A DNA stretch of 7,655 bases from an uncultured Lachnospiraceae bacterium (GCA_947068385.1 CAMTBF010000155.1:1-7655); one strand, 5' to 3'; counted from the first letter of the stretch, positions 1 to 6,660 are shown. Made by a program: numbers and translations. Notes: generated from the sequence alone by a model not told the origin.

Positions 1-156
1 CCCGCCGCGCCGCCTCCGGCTGCACCGGCACCACCCGTTCCGGCCCCGCCGCCTGTTCCTCCGCCGCCGGCGCCACCAGCTCCGGCTCCACCATCGGCTC
101 CGCCGCCCGTGGTTCCGCCACCACCGCCGGCACCTCCCCCGGTTCCTCCGGCAGGG
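1..156 (-). repeat. Gly-Ala-Thr low-complexity linker coding repeat
   Basis: On the minus strand this stretch is imperfect GGN-rich triplet sequence encoding glycine-dominated protein (residues 217-266 of the MucBP protein). It contains many GGCGG and GGTGG runs, so it is prone to slippage and perhaps quadruplex formation. It continues past the window edge, so its full length is unknown. Confidence 0.8.
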
Positions 157-800
157 ATCCTGGTATAGACGAACACGAACACATTCTCCGCCTCGTTCTT
201 CGACAAGGTCTTCGTCAGGTTATATGCCTGCGGCTGATATCCTTCTATATAGTGATAAGCTATCCTCGGTTTATCGCCTACATTCCCATAATAAGTCCGG
301 CTGGGCGCAAGGGTGTTCCCCGCCTCGTCCTGATAGTGGACCACATAGGACGTCAGATCCCCCCGTATGCCGTATGCCACCACGTAATCCCTGTCCTCCT
401 CCACCCGGAAAGCGGAGGCGTCCACCGTCTCGTTGTCACGGCCGCTGACCCGGATGCCCTTCACATAATACCGGCTCCCCTCCTCCAGCCCCACCGCGCC
501 CTCCATGGCCGCGTCAAGGCCTACCACATCCCCGGCGCACAGGCCGCTGATGCGGATGGCGGAGCCGGAGGCGCTAATCTCATAGGAGGAGCCGGAGGCG
601 CTGTTGTCCACCGTCACCATCTCCGTGCCCTGGAAGCTCCCGTGGTTGCCCGGGTAGAAGGTCACGGTGTAGGAATACTCCGCCGCCCGGCAGCTCATCT
701 TCCCGAGAGCAGGATGCCCGAAATTTCCAAAGGCCAGAACCGCGCCCAAAAGCGCCGCGGCCCCTCTCAGAATAAACCTCCTCTTCCCCTGTCTGCTCAT
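1..800 (-). CDS. MucBP-domain surface protein, N-terminal part (3' end outside window)
   Basis: An uninterrupted frame runs from the ATG at 800 to the window edge (266 full codons). The start overlaps the upstream stop by ATGA and has GGAGG 8 nt upstream. There is a basic, hydrophobic signal segment (6-39, likely cut near CRAA/EYSY). A first domain (about 41-147) begins YSYTVTFYPGNHGSFQG and ends DYVVAYGI, like short beta repeats of Gram-positive surface proteins. A MucBP-like domain follows (151-212), with VVHYQDEAGNTLAP, GNVGDKPR, YHYIEGYQPQ and a closing VFVFVYT. From residue 215 to the edge the chain is almost only Gly, Ala and Thr, a flexible linker. MucBP domains are associated with mucin or glycan binding, so an adhesin is possible. 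The rest, and any sorting signal, is not visible. Confidence 0.85.
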   Translation of the reverse strand, partial: MSRQGKRRFILRGAAALLGAVLAFGNFGHPALGKMSCRAAEYSYTVTFYPGNHGSFQGTEMVTVDNSASGSSYEISASGSAIRISGLCAGDVVGLDAAMEGAVGLEEGSRYYVKGIRVSGRDNETVDASAFRVEEDRDYVVAYGIRGDLTSYVVHYQDEAGNTLAPSRTYYGNVGDKPRIAYHYIEGYQPQAYNLTKTLSKNEAENVFVFVYTRIPAGGTGGGAGGGGGTTGGGADGGAGAGGAGGGGTGGGAGTGGAGAAGGGAA

Positions 801-1621
801 GACGCGTCCTCCCTTCCGCTCTTTCTCAGGCCCAGCAGCGCCAGCACCAGCAGCAGCGCCCCGCTGGCGAAAGCGGCACATGACCAGAGGGCCAGGTCGC
901 TGGAGTCCCCTGTCCTTACGCCCCCTGTGGAGTAAGAATGGCTGCCGCCGCCCGGCTCCGGCTGCCCGCCGCCCGTGTTCCCGCCCCTGTCCGGCCCATC
1001 GTCCCCGGTGGGGACCAAGGTGTCCACGGCAAAGCTCATGCTCAGGTCAGCCAGGGTATTCTGGTAGGTGTTCCCCTGGGTCTCCCCGTCCAGGGCCACG
1101 TTCAGGGTCACCGTCCCCTTCTCTCCCGAAGCCAGAGCGCCCAGCCGGAAATACTCCCCCATGCTCTCCACAGCCTCATGCAGGCCCACCCCCGCGGCGG
1201 AATCCCGATCCCCGCCTATGGTGGAGCTGTCGAAGAACACGGTCTCCGCGCCGTCCTGCCCGATGTAGGCCAGGCGGTAGGCATAGGCTCCTCCCCTGGC
1301 CTGGTCGGAATGGTCCTCCAGGCTGGAGAGCACCTTGTTGGTCATGTACCACTCCGTGCCCCTGCCGCTCCTGTTCTCCAGGTCCAGGCTGATGGCCACG
1401 CTGTCGCCGGGCTGCAGGGAATAGACCGCGTCGGAGATGTCCGCGGAGCTGAAGTTGCTCGCCATGCCCTCCCCCGTGAACTCCACCTTCCAGTCCCCGC
1501 CCTCATAGTCCTCCGCCCGGACGGTGGCCGCATTTCCAATGAGCACAAGCGCCGCCAGGGCCGTGCAGAACAGATGCCGCCCGCCCTGGAGGCCGGATTT
1601 GCGCAACAATTTCGATTTCAT
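797..1621 (-). CDS. TasA-locus accessory surface protein with VRTGD sorting signal
   Basis: 274 residues. The signal peptide has a basic start, a hydrophobic stretch at 18-33 and likely cleavage at TVRA/EDYE (36). The mature domain (about 40-200) has DWKVEFTG (43-50), LQPGDSVAISLDLENRSG (69-86), WYMTNKVLSSLED (91-103) and ALDGETQGNTYQNTLADLSM (176-195). I recognise this pattern from TasA/SipW loci of gut Clostridia, but it has no firm functional name. A Gly/Pro-rich linker (206-227) leads to VRTGD (235-239), then a hydrophobic segment (about 242-265) and RKSGRED, the layout of a sorting signal with VRTG instead of LPXTG. A second similar string, LVPTGDD (202-208), has no membrane segment after it. 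The start at 1621 was chosen over an ATG at 1627 because AGGAGG is 8 nt before 1621 but only 2 nt before 1627. The stop overlaps the next start. Confidence 0.82.
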   Translation of the reverse strand: MKSKLLRKSGLQGGRHLFCTALAALVLIGNAATVRAEDYEGGDWKVEFTGEGMASNFSSADISDAVYSLQPGDSVAISLDLENRSGRGTEWYMTNKVLSSLEDHSDQARGGAYAYRLAYIGQDGAETVFFDSSTIGGDRDSAAGVGLHEAVESMGEYFRLGALASGEKGTVTLNVALDGETQGNTYQNTLADLSMSFAVDTLVPTGDDGPDRGGNTGGGQPEPGGGSHSYSTGGVRTGDSSDLALWSCAAFASGALLLVLALLGLRKSGREDAS

Positions 1622-1714
1622 AGACATTCCCTCCTGACTTACGCAGTCTCACTTTCCCGCCATGTCGCCTGCGGCGGCAGCGCCGTTTCTAACGGAACAT
1701 ACAACCCGTGCCCT
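1622..1714 (-). other. short gap between sipW and the anchored protein gene
   Basis: This holds the ribosome site for the next gene and a small 5-bp inverted repeat (CCGTT-N3-AACGG, 1683-1695). I see no convincing promoter or terminator, so read-through transcription is likely. Confidence 0.5.
1630..1635 (-). promoter_or_regulatory. ribosome binding site deciding the start at 1621
   Basis: AGGAGG is 8 nt from the ATG at 1621 and only 2 nt from the in-frame ATG at 1627, so the inner ATG is preferred. The two choices differ by two residues. Confidence 0.75.
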
Positions 1715-2239
1715 TCACGCACTCCTCCCGGCCCCCCGGCCCTCTACCAGCGCCCCTGCCATCTGCAGCAGCACCGCGGCCAGCACCGTGCAGCCCGCCA
1801 TGGCCTTGCCCCGGGCGCTGGTGAACACCGCGGCGATGGCCCCCGCCCGGGGGATGCTGCGCTCCACCTTTCCGATCAGGCGCGCATAGGGCACGGGATT
1901 CATGTCCGGAGTCTGGTTGGCGTCCCCCTTGGTGATGAATTCCCCCATGACCACCCGGTTCTCCACCACCCTGTGGGTGATGATGGAGGCAGAGTCCGCC
2001 GCCCCGTAGAAAGCTACCACGTCCCCCACGGCGATCCCCTCCGGCGCCGCCTCCCTGATGTACACCAGGCTCCCCGTAGGGATGGCCGGCTCCATGCTCC
2101 CGCTGACCACGGAATAGATATGATAGCCAAAAAACCGCGGCACCGTCAGGGGCAGGCAGGACGCCGCCAGCAAAAGCAACAGCACGGCCCCCGCCGCCTT
2201 CAGGAAGACGGCAGGCAGGCTCCGCCCCCTGCCCTTCAT
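1715..2239 (-). CDS. sipW: SipW-type signal peptidase I (S26B, ER-type)
   Basis: 174 residues. This membrane peptidase removes signal peptides, in SipW loci chiefly those of TasA-like proteins. An N-terminal membrane segment (about 13-34) precedes the Ser box SVVSGSMEP with nucleophile Ser48. THRVV has His89 where ordinary bacterial type I peptidases have a catalytic Lys, and TKGDAN has Asp106. This Ser/His/Asp layout marks the SipW/eukaryotic-like branch. A second hydrophobic segment (about 145-165) lies near the C-terminus, as in SipW. The start overlaps the stop of the preceding TasA-like gene (ATGA). No Shine-Dalgarno sequence is visible upstream and no alternative Met occurs before Met49, so translation probably depends on coupling. 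The likely substrates are the two TasA-like proteins directly upstream and perhaps the next two products. Confidence 0.95.
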   Translation of the reverse strand: MKGRGRSLPAVFLKAAGAVLLLLLAASCLPLTVPRFFGYHIYSVVSGSMEPAIPTGSLVYIREAAPEGIAVGDVVAFYGAADSASIITHRVVENRVVMGEFITKGDANQTPDMNPVPYARLIGKVERSIPRAGAIAAVFTSARGKAMAGCTVLAAVLLQMAGALVEGRGAGRSA

Positions 2240-2991
2240 CTAAGGCGCAGCGTCCCGTCCGCCGCCACGTCCACGTCCACGCCCCAGGCGCTCTTTATGG
2301 CCTCCGCCGCGTTGTGGGTCTGGACCGCGTCCACCTCTGCCTTTACGTTCATCCAGCATCCGTCATACAGATACTCGGTCCGGAAGACCTTTCCCTCCGC
2401 CGTCTCCTCCACGGATACGTTCTCCACCTCCCGGTAGATGTCGTTGGAGATCCTCACCCCGTCGCACAGCGCGGGCGTGCTCCCCTCCGAGGGCAGGACC
2501 TTCGTATAATACAGCACCATGCGCTCCGGCGTGGAGGCATTTTCATCCACGATCCAGCCAGACCCTTCCGTAAGGTCAAATTGGATCAGCTCCGGTGACA
2601 CTCCTGTCAGTTTCTTCCCCTCATCGTCCTGCCAGCTCCTGTAGAGGCTGACCCGCACATAGGTGTCGATGGCACCGCTGTTGGCCACGCTCAGAGCCTC
2701 CTCATAGCGCTTCCCCGGGGCCAGGCTCTCCCCCTCCGGCACCAGCTTTGTCAGAAGCTCCCCGGAGCCGGAATCGCTCCAGTCGTCCTTGATATAATTC
2801 CGATAGCTCACAGAGGCGCCGTTCTCCTGGAGCGTCACCCCGATGCTCCCCACCGTCACCTCCATGGCATAGTTCTCACTGTAATAAGTCAGGGCCGCCC
2901 GTGTGCTCCCCACCGTGCTGAATGCCAGCAGGGCCACCGATGCGCCCAATAGCAATATGGGAGCCGCGCAGCTTTTCCCGTCTCTCTTCAT
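2236..2991 (-). CDS. TasA-like SipW-dependent fibre protein 2
   Basis: 251 residues. The signal peptide runs to about 32 (hydrophobic 11-25), with cleavage expected at STRA/ALTYYSENY. The mature start, with MEVTVGSIGVTLQENG (43-58), is typical of Clostridia TasA-like proteins. Later landmarks are LAPGKRYEEALSVANSG (90-106), IDTYVRVSLYRSW (108-120) and a C-terminal AEVDAVQTHNAAEAIKSAWG (218-237). Two cysteines (176 and 212) could pair after secretion. There is no sorting signal or C-terminal membrane segment, so it should be released or held in a fibre. By analogy with Bacillus TasA it would assemble into extracellular matrix fibres after SipW cleavage; the fibre role here is inferred. The ribosome site AGGAGG is 7 nt before the start. 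Its TGA overlaps the sipW start by ATGA, tying enzyme and substrate production together. Confidence 0.88.
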   Translation of the reverse strand: MKRDGKSCAAPILLLGASVALLAFSTVGSTRAALTYYSENYAMEVTVGSIGVTLQENGASVSYRNYIKDDWSDSGSGELLTKLVPEGESLAPGKRYEEALSVANSGAIDTYVRVSLYRSWQDDEGKKLTGVSPELIQFDLTEGSGWIVDENASTPERMVLYYTKVLPSEGSTPALCDGVRISNDIYREVENVSVEETAEGKVFRTEYLYDGCWMNVKAEVDAVQTHNAAEAIKSAWGVDVDVAADGTLRLR

Positions 2992-2993
2992 TT

Positions 2994-3533
2994 TCAGCCC
3001 TCCTCAGCATCGCTGTCCGCCTGAGCCATCGTCCAGTCCGCGTAAGCATTCCCCGCATCGTCATACAGCACCGTGGTATGCTCCTGCACCACGATCACGT
3101 TGAACTCCTGCTCTTCCCCGTTCTCCGTGTCCTGCCCCAGGGCCGTCCTGTCCAGCGCGGCCAGAAGCTCCGAAGCCGTCTCCCCCGGATTCAGGACCGC
3201 GCCATAGTACCAATAGCCGTCCTCCCCTAAAGTCCAGCTCCCCTGGACCTGGGCCGAGTAGCTCACGTATTTCCCGTATCTCTCGCTGACCAGCACCTTC
3301 ACCCGCACATAGCAGGGCACCGTGCCCGTGTTCAGCACGGATATATGCTTGGTCCAGTCCGACACGTCGTCCCCGGTCTCCGTCTCCGAAAACGACAGCC
3401 CCACCTGGACACGCCCCTGGGCCGAAGCGTAGCTGGTGAAATAGGCCATCGCATCCTGCACCCGGGCTCCCGCCGCCAGCGTCAGCGCAAGCGCTGAGGG
3501 GATGAGGATTGCCCATACCCTTTTCTTCTTCAT
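2994..3533 (-). CDS. TasA/CalY-like SipW-dependent fibre protein 1
   Basis: 179 residues. The signal peptide has a KKKR start, a hydrophobic core at 7-22 and probable cleavage after AMA (30), followed by YFTSYA, the signature of SipW-dependent signal peptides in TasA-like proteins. The mature domain has VLNTGTVPCYVRVKV (66-80), WYYGAVLNPGE (108-118) and FNVIVVQEHTTVLY (144-157), the beta-sandwich pattern of small TasA-locus proteins. It has one cysteine (74), so no internal disulphide. Its likely role is a secreted, non-covalent fibre or matrix subunit matured by the SipW peptidase two genes downstream. Its start overlaps the upstream stop (ATGA) and has GGAGGT 8 nt upstream. Only 2 nt separate it from the next TasA-like gene. 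The family is fairly clear; whether it is the fibre body or an assembly accessory is not. Confidence 0.85.
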   Translation of the reverse strand: MKKKRVWAILIPSALALTLAAGARVQDAMAYFTSYASAQGRVQVGLSFSETETGDDVSDWTKHISVLNTGTVPCYVRVKVLVSERYGKYVSYSAQVQGSWTLGEDGYWYYGAVLNPGETASELLAALDRTALGQDTENGEEQEFNVIVVQEHTTVLYDDAGNAYADWTMAQADSDAEEG

Positions 3534-4774
3534 CTATCCGCACCTCCCTCCAGCTTCTCCCACTGCAGATCCTCCTGCCCCGCCTCGTCCTTCCCGTAGA
3601 CGAAATGGTTCACCACGCTGGCGTTCCCGCCGTTGTTGGTCCCCTCATACTCGTTCTCAAAGCTGACCTTCGCGTCTTCTTCCTCCGCCGCGATCACCGC
3701 GCTCTTCACATTATTCCCGTCCGCCGGGACATAGTTCGCGCCGCTGTAGACCTCCGTCACAGTGACCTCCGCTCCGGCGGGGATCTTCTCTATCCTCACC
3801 GACCGGGTGCCATAGCTGTCAAAGCTCAGGGAGACCACATCGTTGTACACCACCCTGTCGTCCTTCACCGCCTTGACCTCAAAGACGAAAGAGGCGCCCC
3901 GGAACGTCTCGCTGTAGGCAGTAATCTTCTTCTCTATGACCAGGCTGCCGTATCGGTCCGCCCGCTCCGGCTTCAGGCCCACGTAGATCCGCTTCCCCTC
4001 CTCGTTCCCGTAAATCCACTCTTCCGCATCCTCACCGGCCTGCCCGCCAGCATCCTGGGCCTGGTAAGAGCGGTTCGGCAGGGAGACCAGATAAGGGATG
4101 AAGCTGTACCGATAGGCCGCCGTGTCCACAGGCAGGACGTTCACCAGGTACAGGCCCACGCTTAAATTCTCCACGGCCCCTGCGGCCCTCCCGTCCTGCA
4201 GGACAATCTCCGCGCTGCCGTCCGGCTTGCGCTCCCCTCCCGCGGGAGGCACCGGCACGCCGTCCTCTCCCACCGTGCCCAGGGCCAACTGCGCCGCCGC
4301 GGCCGCCCACTGGGACCACTGTCCCGCAGCGGTGTCCGCGTCCGCCGCCTCCAGGCCCCGGAGCTCCTGGGACGCGGCGAAATCCGGGAGCAGCCTGTAG
4401 CGCCCTCCCTCGTCCACGTCGGCTATCCTGTACAGGTTCACCTGTATGGCCCGCCGCTCGGAATCCGGGCTCTCCGCTCCGCCAGGCTCTGTCGGGCTTC
4501 CGGCACCGGCGTCCCCGGCACCGCTCAGGAACTCCGCCAGCTCGCCATAGTACTGATTATAGTCAGGGGACACCGCCTCCAGGTATCCGGTCTCCCCGGC
4601 CTGGCTCAGGGTATCCACGTCCAGGGTAAAATCGATCCTGCAGTCCGTCCTGGCCGTGTCGATGCCCGCCGCGCCATAGGCGGCCCCCGGCCCTGCCGTC
4701 AGGGCGCAGAGCAGCGCCGCCAGCCCCGCGGGCAGGGCCCATGCGCTCCTCCCTCTCTTTCCTCTTCCCTTCAT
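3530..4774 (-). CDS. secreted two-domain pilin-like protein without a sorting signal
   Basis: 414 residues. It has a signal peptide (basic MKGRGKRGR, hydrophobic to about 29, likely cut after AAYGA near 35). An N-terminal domain (about 45-270) carries pilin-like motifs: QVNLYRIADVD (111-121), GLYLVNVLPVD (207-217), PYLVSLPN (227-234) and EEWIY...YVGLKPE (251-270). A second beta domain (275-376) starts GSLVIEKK, has IPAGAEVTVTEVY with Glu341 and ends in SFENEY with Asn374. This resembles Spy0128/DUF7601-type pilin domains, where Lys (282 or 283) and Asn are joined with help from Glu. There is no LPXTG motif, C-terminal hydrophobic segment or basic tail; the protein simply ends EGGADR. An upstream in-frame ATG at 4840 was rejected because the ATG at 4774 has AGGAGGT 6 nt upstream and begins the signal peptide. 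The exact role is unknown; a tip or fibre-associated subunit is a guess. Confidence 0.85.
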   Translation of the reverse strand: MKGRGKRGRSAWALPAGLAALLCALTAGPGAAYGAAGIDTARTDCRIDFTLDVDTLSQAGETGYLEAVSPDYNQYYGELAEFLSGAGDAGAGSPTEPGGAESPDSERRAIQVNLYRIADVDEGGRYRLLPDFAASQELRGLEAADADTAAGQWSQWAAAAAQLALGTVGEDGVPVPPAGGERKPDGSAEIVLQDGRAAGAVENLSVGLYLVNVLPVDTAAYRYSFIPYLVSLPNRSYQAQDAGGQAGEDAEEWIYGNEEGKRIYVGLKPERADRYGSLVIEKKITAYSETFRGASFVFEVKAVKDDRVVYNDVVSLSFDSYGTRSVRIEKIPAGAEVTVTEVYSGANYVPADGNNVKSAVIAAEEEDAKVSFENEYEGTNNGGNASVVNHFVYGKDEAGQEDLQWEKLEGGADR

Positions 4775-4780
4775 CCTCTT

Positions 4781-4787
4781 ACCTCCT
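4781..4787 (-). promoter_or_regulatory. ribosome binding site deciding the pilin-like protein start
   Basis: AGGAGGT lies 6 nt before the ATG at 4774, which opens directly into a signal peptide. The alternative ATG at 4840 would add 22 polar residues in front of the signal peptide. Confidence 0.85.
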
Positions 4788-4863
4788 ATTCCAGTTCCGC
4801 AATGCGCATCCTTCTGCGCTATTTGTCCATCCGGTACCAATCAGACGCCTGCGACTCTATACA

Positions 4864-4885
4864 AAATCGTCTCCGAATCGTTTCC
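4864..4885 (-). promoter_or_regulatory. tandem 11-bp direct repeat, possible regulator site
   Basis: Two adjacent 11-mers match at 9 of 11 positions (minus strand GGAAACGATTC then GGAGACGATTT). The shared core ACGATT repeats at an 11-bp interval, one helical turn, the layout bound by OmpR/PhoB-family response regulators. It lies in the 121-nt gap after sortase 2, just upstream of a weak -10-like TATAGA (4861-4856). No clear -35 is present, so an independent promoter for the downstream TasA-type genes is only possible. Confidence 0.35.
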
Positions 4886-4895
4886 CTGAAAAAAC

Positions 4896-5765
4896 TCACT
4901 CCCCGCCCTTTGGCTTCCGGGGCCGGAAGAGGAACCGCATCACCGCGATGATCAGCAGGGTCACGGACAGGCCCATGATCAGGTACAGCATGTAATAGTT
5001 CTGCACCGCCTCCAGCATGGTCTCCACGGGAGTGCTCACGACCTCCTCGCCCTCATAGGGCATCCGCTCCGCCCGCACCAGCAGCCTGTGGCTGTTCACC
5101 CCGTAGGGGGTGCAGGTGAAAAGGGTGATGCGGTCCTTTCCCTCCTCTATGGAAAGCGCCTCCTCCAGGGCCGCCATGTCGTCCTTGTCAACCATGGGCA
5201 GGATCCGATCCACCCCATAGGCCAAGGTCTCGTCCAGCACATGGATGTATATCATGTCGCCCTTGTAGAGCTGGTCGATGTCCGTGAAGAGCCTGGCGCT
5301 GGGCAGGCCCCTGTGGGCGGCCAGCACGCTGTGGGTGCCCTCCCCGCCGATGGGCAGGCTGGAGCCGCTTAAATGCCCCACCCCGGTCTGCAGCACATCC
5401 TCCCCGGTGCCATGGTACAGGGACAGCTTCAGGCCGATCTTCGGGATGGAAAGATACCCCATGACCCCGTCCCCGGAGATGTTCAGCACTTTCCAGTACG
5501 CCGTGTCCTCCAGCTCCTCCCCCTCTTCCCCGAAGACGTCGCCGTAGATATTGTTGGAGGCGTGCCCGCTGTCGAAGCGCCTTGCCGTCTCCCACTCCCT
5601 GGAATAGTCCTCCGGCTCCAGCACCGAGACGGCCTCCTCGTAGGTGGTGATGAGCTGGTTCTGGCGGTAGGTGTTCCACTGGTCCGACACCGTGGGGTAA
5701 CAGAGGATCCCCAGCCCTGCCAGGAACATCAGGCCAAAGAGGATGCCGGATATCTTCCGCATCAT
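4896..5765 (-). CDS. class C sortase 2 (tandem paralogue)
   Basis: 289 residues, a clear paralogue of the preceding sortase. It has an N-terminal membrane segment (5-23), the shared motif DQWNTYRQNQLITTYEEAV (28-46), catalytic His151 in AAHRG, Cys218 in TLFTC and Arg227 in VNSHR, and a C-terminal membrane segment (about 257-279) ending in a basic tail. The lid has D76-V77-F78 in place of DPF/DPW, and the usual YN motif before it is missing. The start overlaps the upstream stop by ATGA and has AGGGAGG 8 nt upstream; a second ATG follows immediately, so the first residue could be Met1 or Met2. Two class C sortases in one pilus locus often differ in substrate, for example shaft versus tip or basal subunits. 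Which subunit this one takes cannot be read here; the sorting-signal-free protein just downstream is not an obvious substrate. Confidence 0.95.
   Translation of the reverse strand: MMRKISGILFGLMFLAGLGILCYPTVSDQWNTYRQNQLITTYEEAVSVLEPEDYSREWETARRFDSGHASNNIYGDVFGEEGEELEDTAYWKVLNISGDGVMGYLSIPKIGLKLSLYHGTGEDVLQTGVGHLSGSSLPIGGEGTHSVLAAHRGLPSARLFTDIDQLYKGDMIYIHVLDETLAYGVDRILPMVDKDDMAALEEALSIEEGKDRITLFTCTPYGVNSHRLLVRAERMPYEGEEVVSTPVETMLEAVQNYYMLYLIMGLSVTLLIIAVMRFLFRPRKPKGGE
5628..5658 (-). repeat. 31-bp identity shared with the other sortase gene (copy 2)
   Basis: This segment is identical to 6518-6548 and encodes the N-terminal region around LITTYEEAV. A further 25-bp identity joins 5296-5320 with 6177-6201 (around the catalytic HRG). 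These identities support a tandem duplication or later gene conversion. Confidence 0.85.
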
Positions 5766-6655
5766 CCGGGGGCCCTCCCTGCGGGCGGCGCCTTTTTCTT
5801 CAGCTTCCTGTCATAGAGATAGAGCAGGAGGATGAAAAGCGCCGTCACCGCCAGGCCGATGATGACCCAGAGCAGATAGCTGGTGTGCATGCTGGCACCC
5901 ACCAGGCCGGAACCGGAGGCTGCCGGGATGGCTTCCTCCTCCATCTCCGTGTATGGGATCCTGTGGCCCCGGACCAGGAGCCTGTGGCTGTTCACGCCGT
6001 AGGGGGTGCAGGTCAGCAGCGTCACCAGGTCCTGCCCCTCCTCCGCTGCCAGGGCTTCCGTCTCCGTGGGCTCCACCTCCGTGATCTGATCCACCTCGTA
6101 GCAGAGGGTGCCGTCCAGGACGGAGAGGTAGAATGCGTCCCCCTCCTCCAGCTTATCCAGGTCCGTGAAGAGCGCTGCGCTGGGCAGGCCCCTGTGGGCG
6201 GAGATCACGGCGTGGGTCCCCTCGCCTCCCACAGGGAGGGAGCTGCCCGCCAGGTGCCCCGCGGCCTTCTGCAGCACCTCGTCGCTGGTGGTGTGGTAGA
6301 TGGGAATCTTCACGCCGATCTTGGGGATCTGAATGAACCCCATCATGCCGTCCCCGGTGAGGTTCAGGCAGGAGAGGTACTTCGCGTCCCCCTCCTCGGG
6401 GTATTCCGCTGTGGAGAAGGAATCGGGGAGGATGTAGGGGATCAGGTCGGCATTGTAGCTCTGGGCCTGCACCCATTCCGCCTCGTAGTCCACCCGCCCT
6501 GTCTCCGCCATCTCCGTGACGGCCTCCTCGTAGGTGGTGATGAGCTGGGATTGTCTGTAGGTGTTCCACTGGTTCGCCGTAAAGGGATACAGCAGCAGGG
6601 ACAGGCCGGCTGTGAACATGATGCAGACTATGACGGTTGTTATATGCTTTCTCAT
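5762..6655 (-). CDS. class C sortase 1 (pilus polymerase)
   Basis: 297 residues. The transpeptidase cleaves the LPXTG-type motif of pilins and links subunits through Lys side chains on the outer membrane face. There is an N-terminal membrane segment (about 5-24), the class C motif NQWNTYRQSQLITTYEEAV (28-46), a lid region (65-90), the core IPKIGVKIPIYH (110-121), catalytic His154 in SAHRG, Cys216 in TLLTC and Arg225 in VNSHR, and a C-terminal membrane segment (about 260-281) with a basic tail, as is usual for class C. The lid has D78-S79-F80 where DPF or DPW is typical. A frame extension to an ATG at 6727 was rejected: the ATG at 6655 has an AAGGAG site 7 nt upstream, and the protein from there begins with the membrane segment, like its paralogue. 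The stop overlaps the next start (ATGA). It lies 176 nt after the pilin gene, which is its likely substrate. Confidence 0.95.
   Translation of the reverse strand: MRKHITTVIVCIMFTAGLSLLLYPFTANQWNTYRQSQLITTYEEAVTEMAETGRVDYEAEWVQAQSYNADLIPYILPDSFSTAEYPEEGDAKYLSCLNLTGDGMMGFIQIPKIGVKIPIYHTTSDEVLQKAAGHLAGSSLPVGGEGTHAVISAHRGLPSAALFTDLDKLEEGDAFYLSVLDGTLCYEVDQITEVEPTETEALAAEEGQDLVTLLTCTPYGVNSHRLLVRGHRIPYTEMEEEAIPAASGSGLVGASMHTSYLLWVIIGLAVTALFILLLYLYDRKLKKKAPPAGRAPG
6518..6548 (-). repeat. 31-bp identity shared with the other sortase gene (copy 1)
   Basis: This is the partner of 5628-5658. The two copies lie 890 nt apart in the same orientation, so recombination between them would leave one hybrid sortase gene. 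Confidence 0.85.
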
Positions 6656-6660
6656 CCGGG

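Noticed and set aside
1..160. CRISPR-like or other non-coding repeat array in the C-rich start of the window
   Set aside because: The repeats are triplet-based, irregular and in frame with the MucBP protein, giving a Gly-rich linker.
252..935. Plus-strand open frame of 227 codons
   Set aside because: It is antisense to the MucBP protein gene, whose frame has a signal peptide, a domain and a ribosome site.
938..2437. Long plus-strand open frame of 499 codons
   Set aside because: It lies opposite the anchored protein, sipW and tasA-like genes, has no recognisable domain, and is rich in Arg, Pro, His and Ala as expected of an antisense frame in GC-rich DNA.
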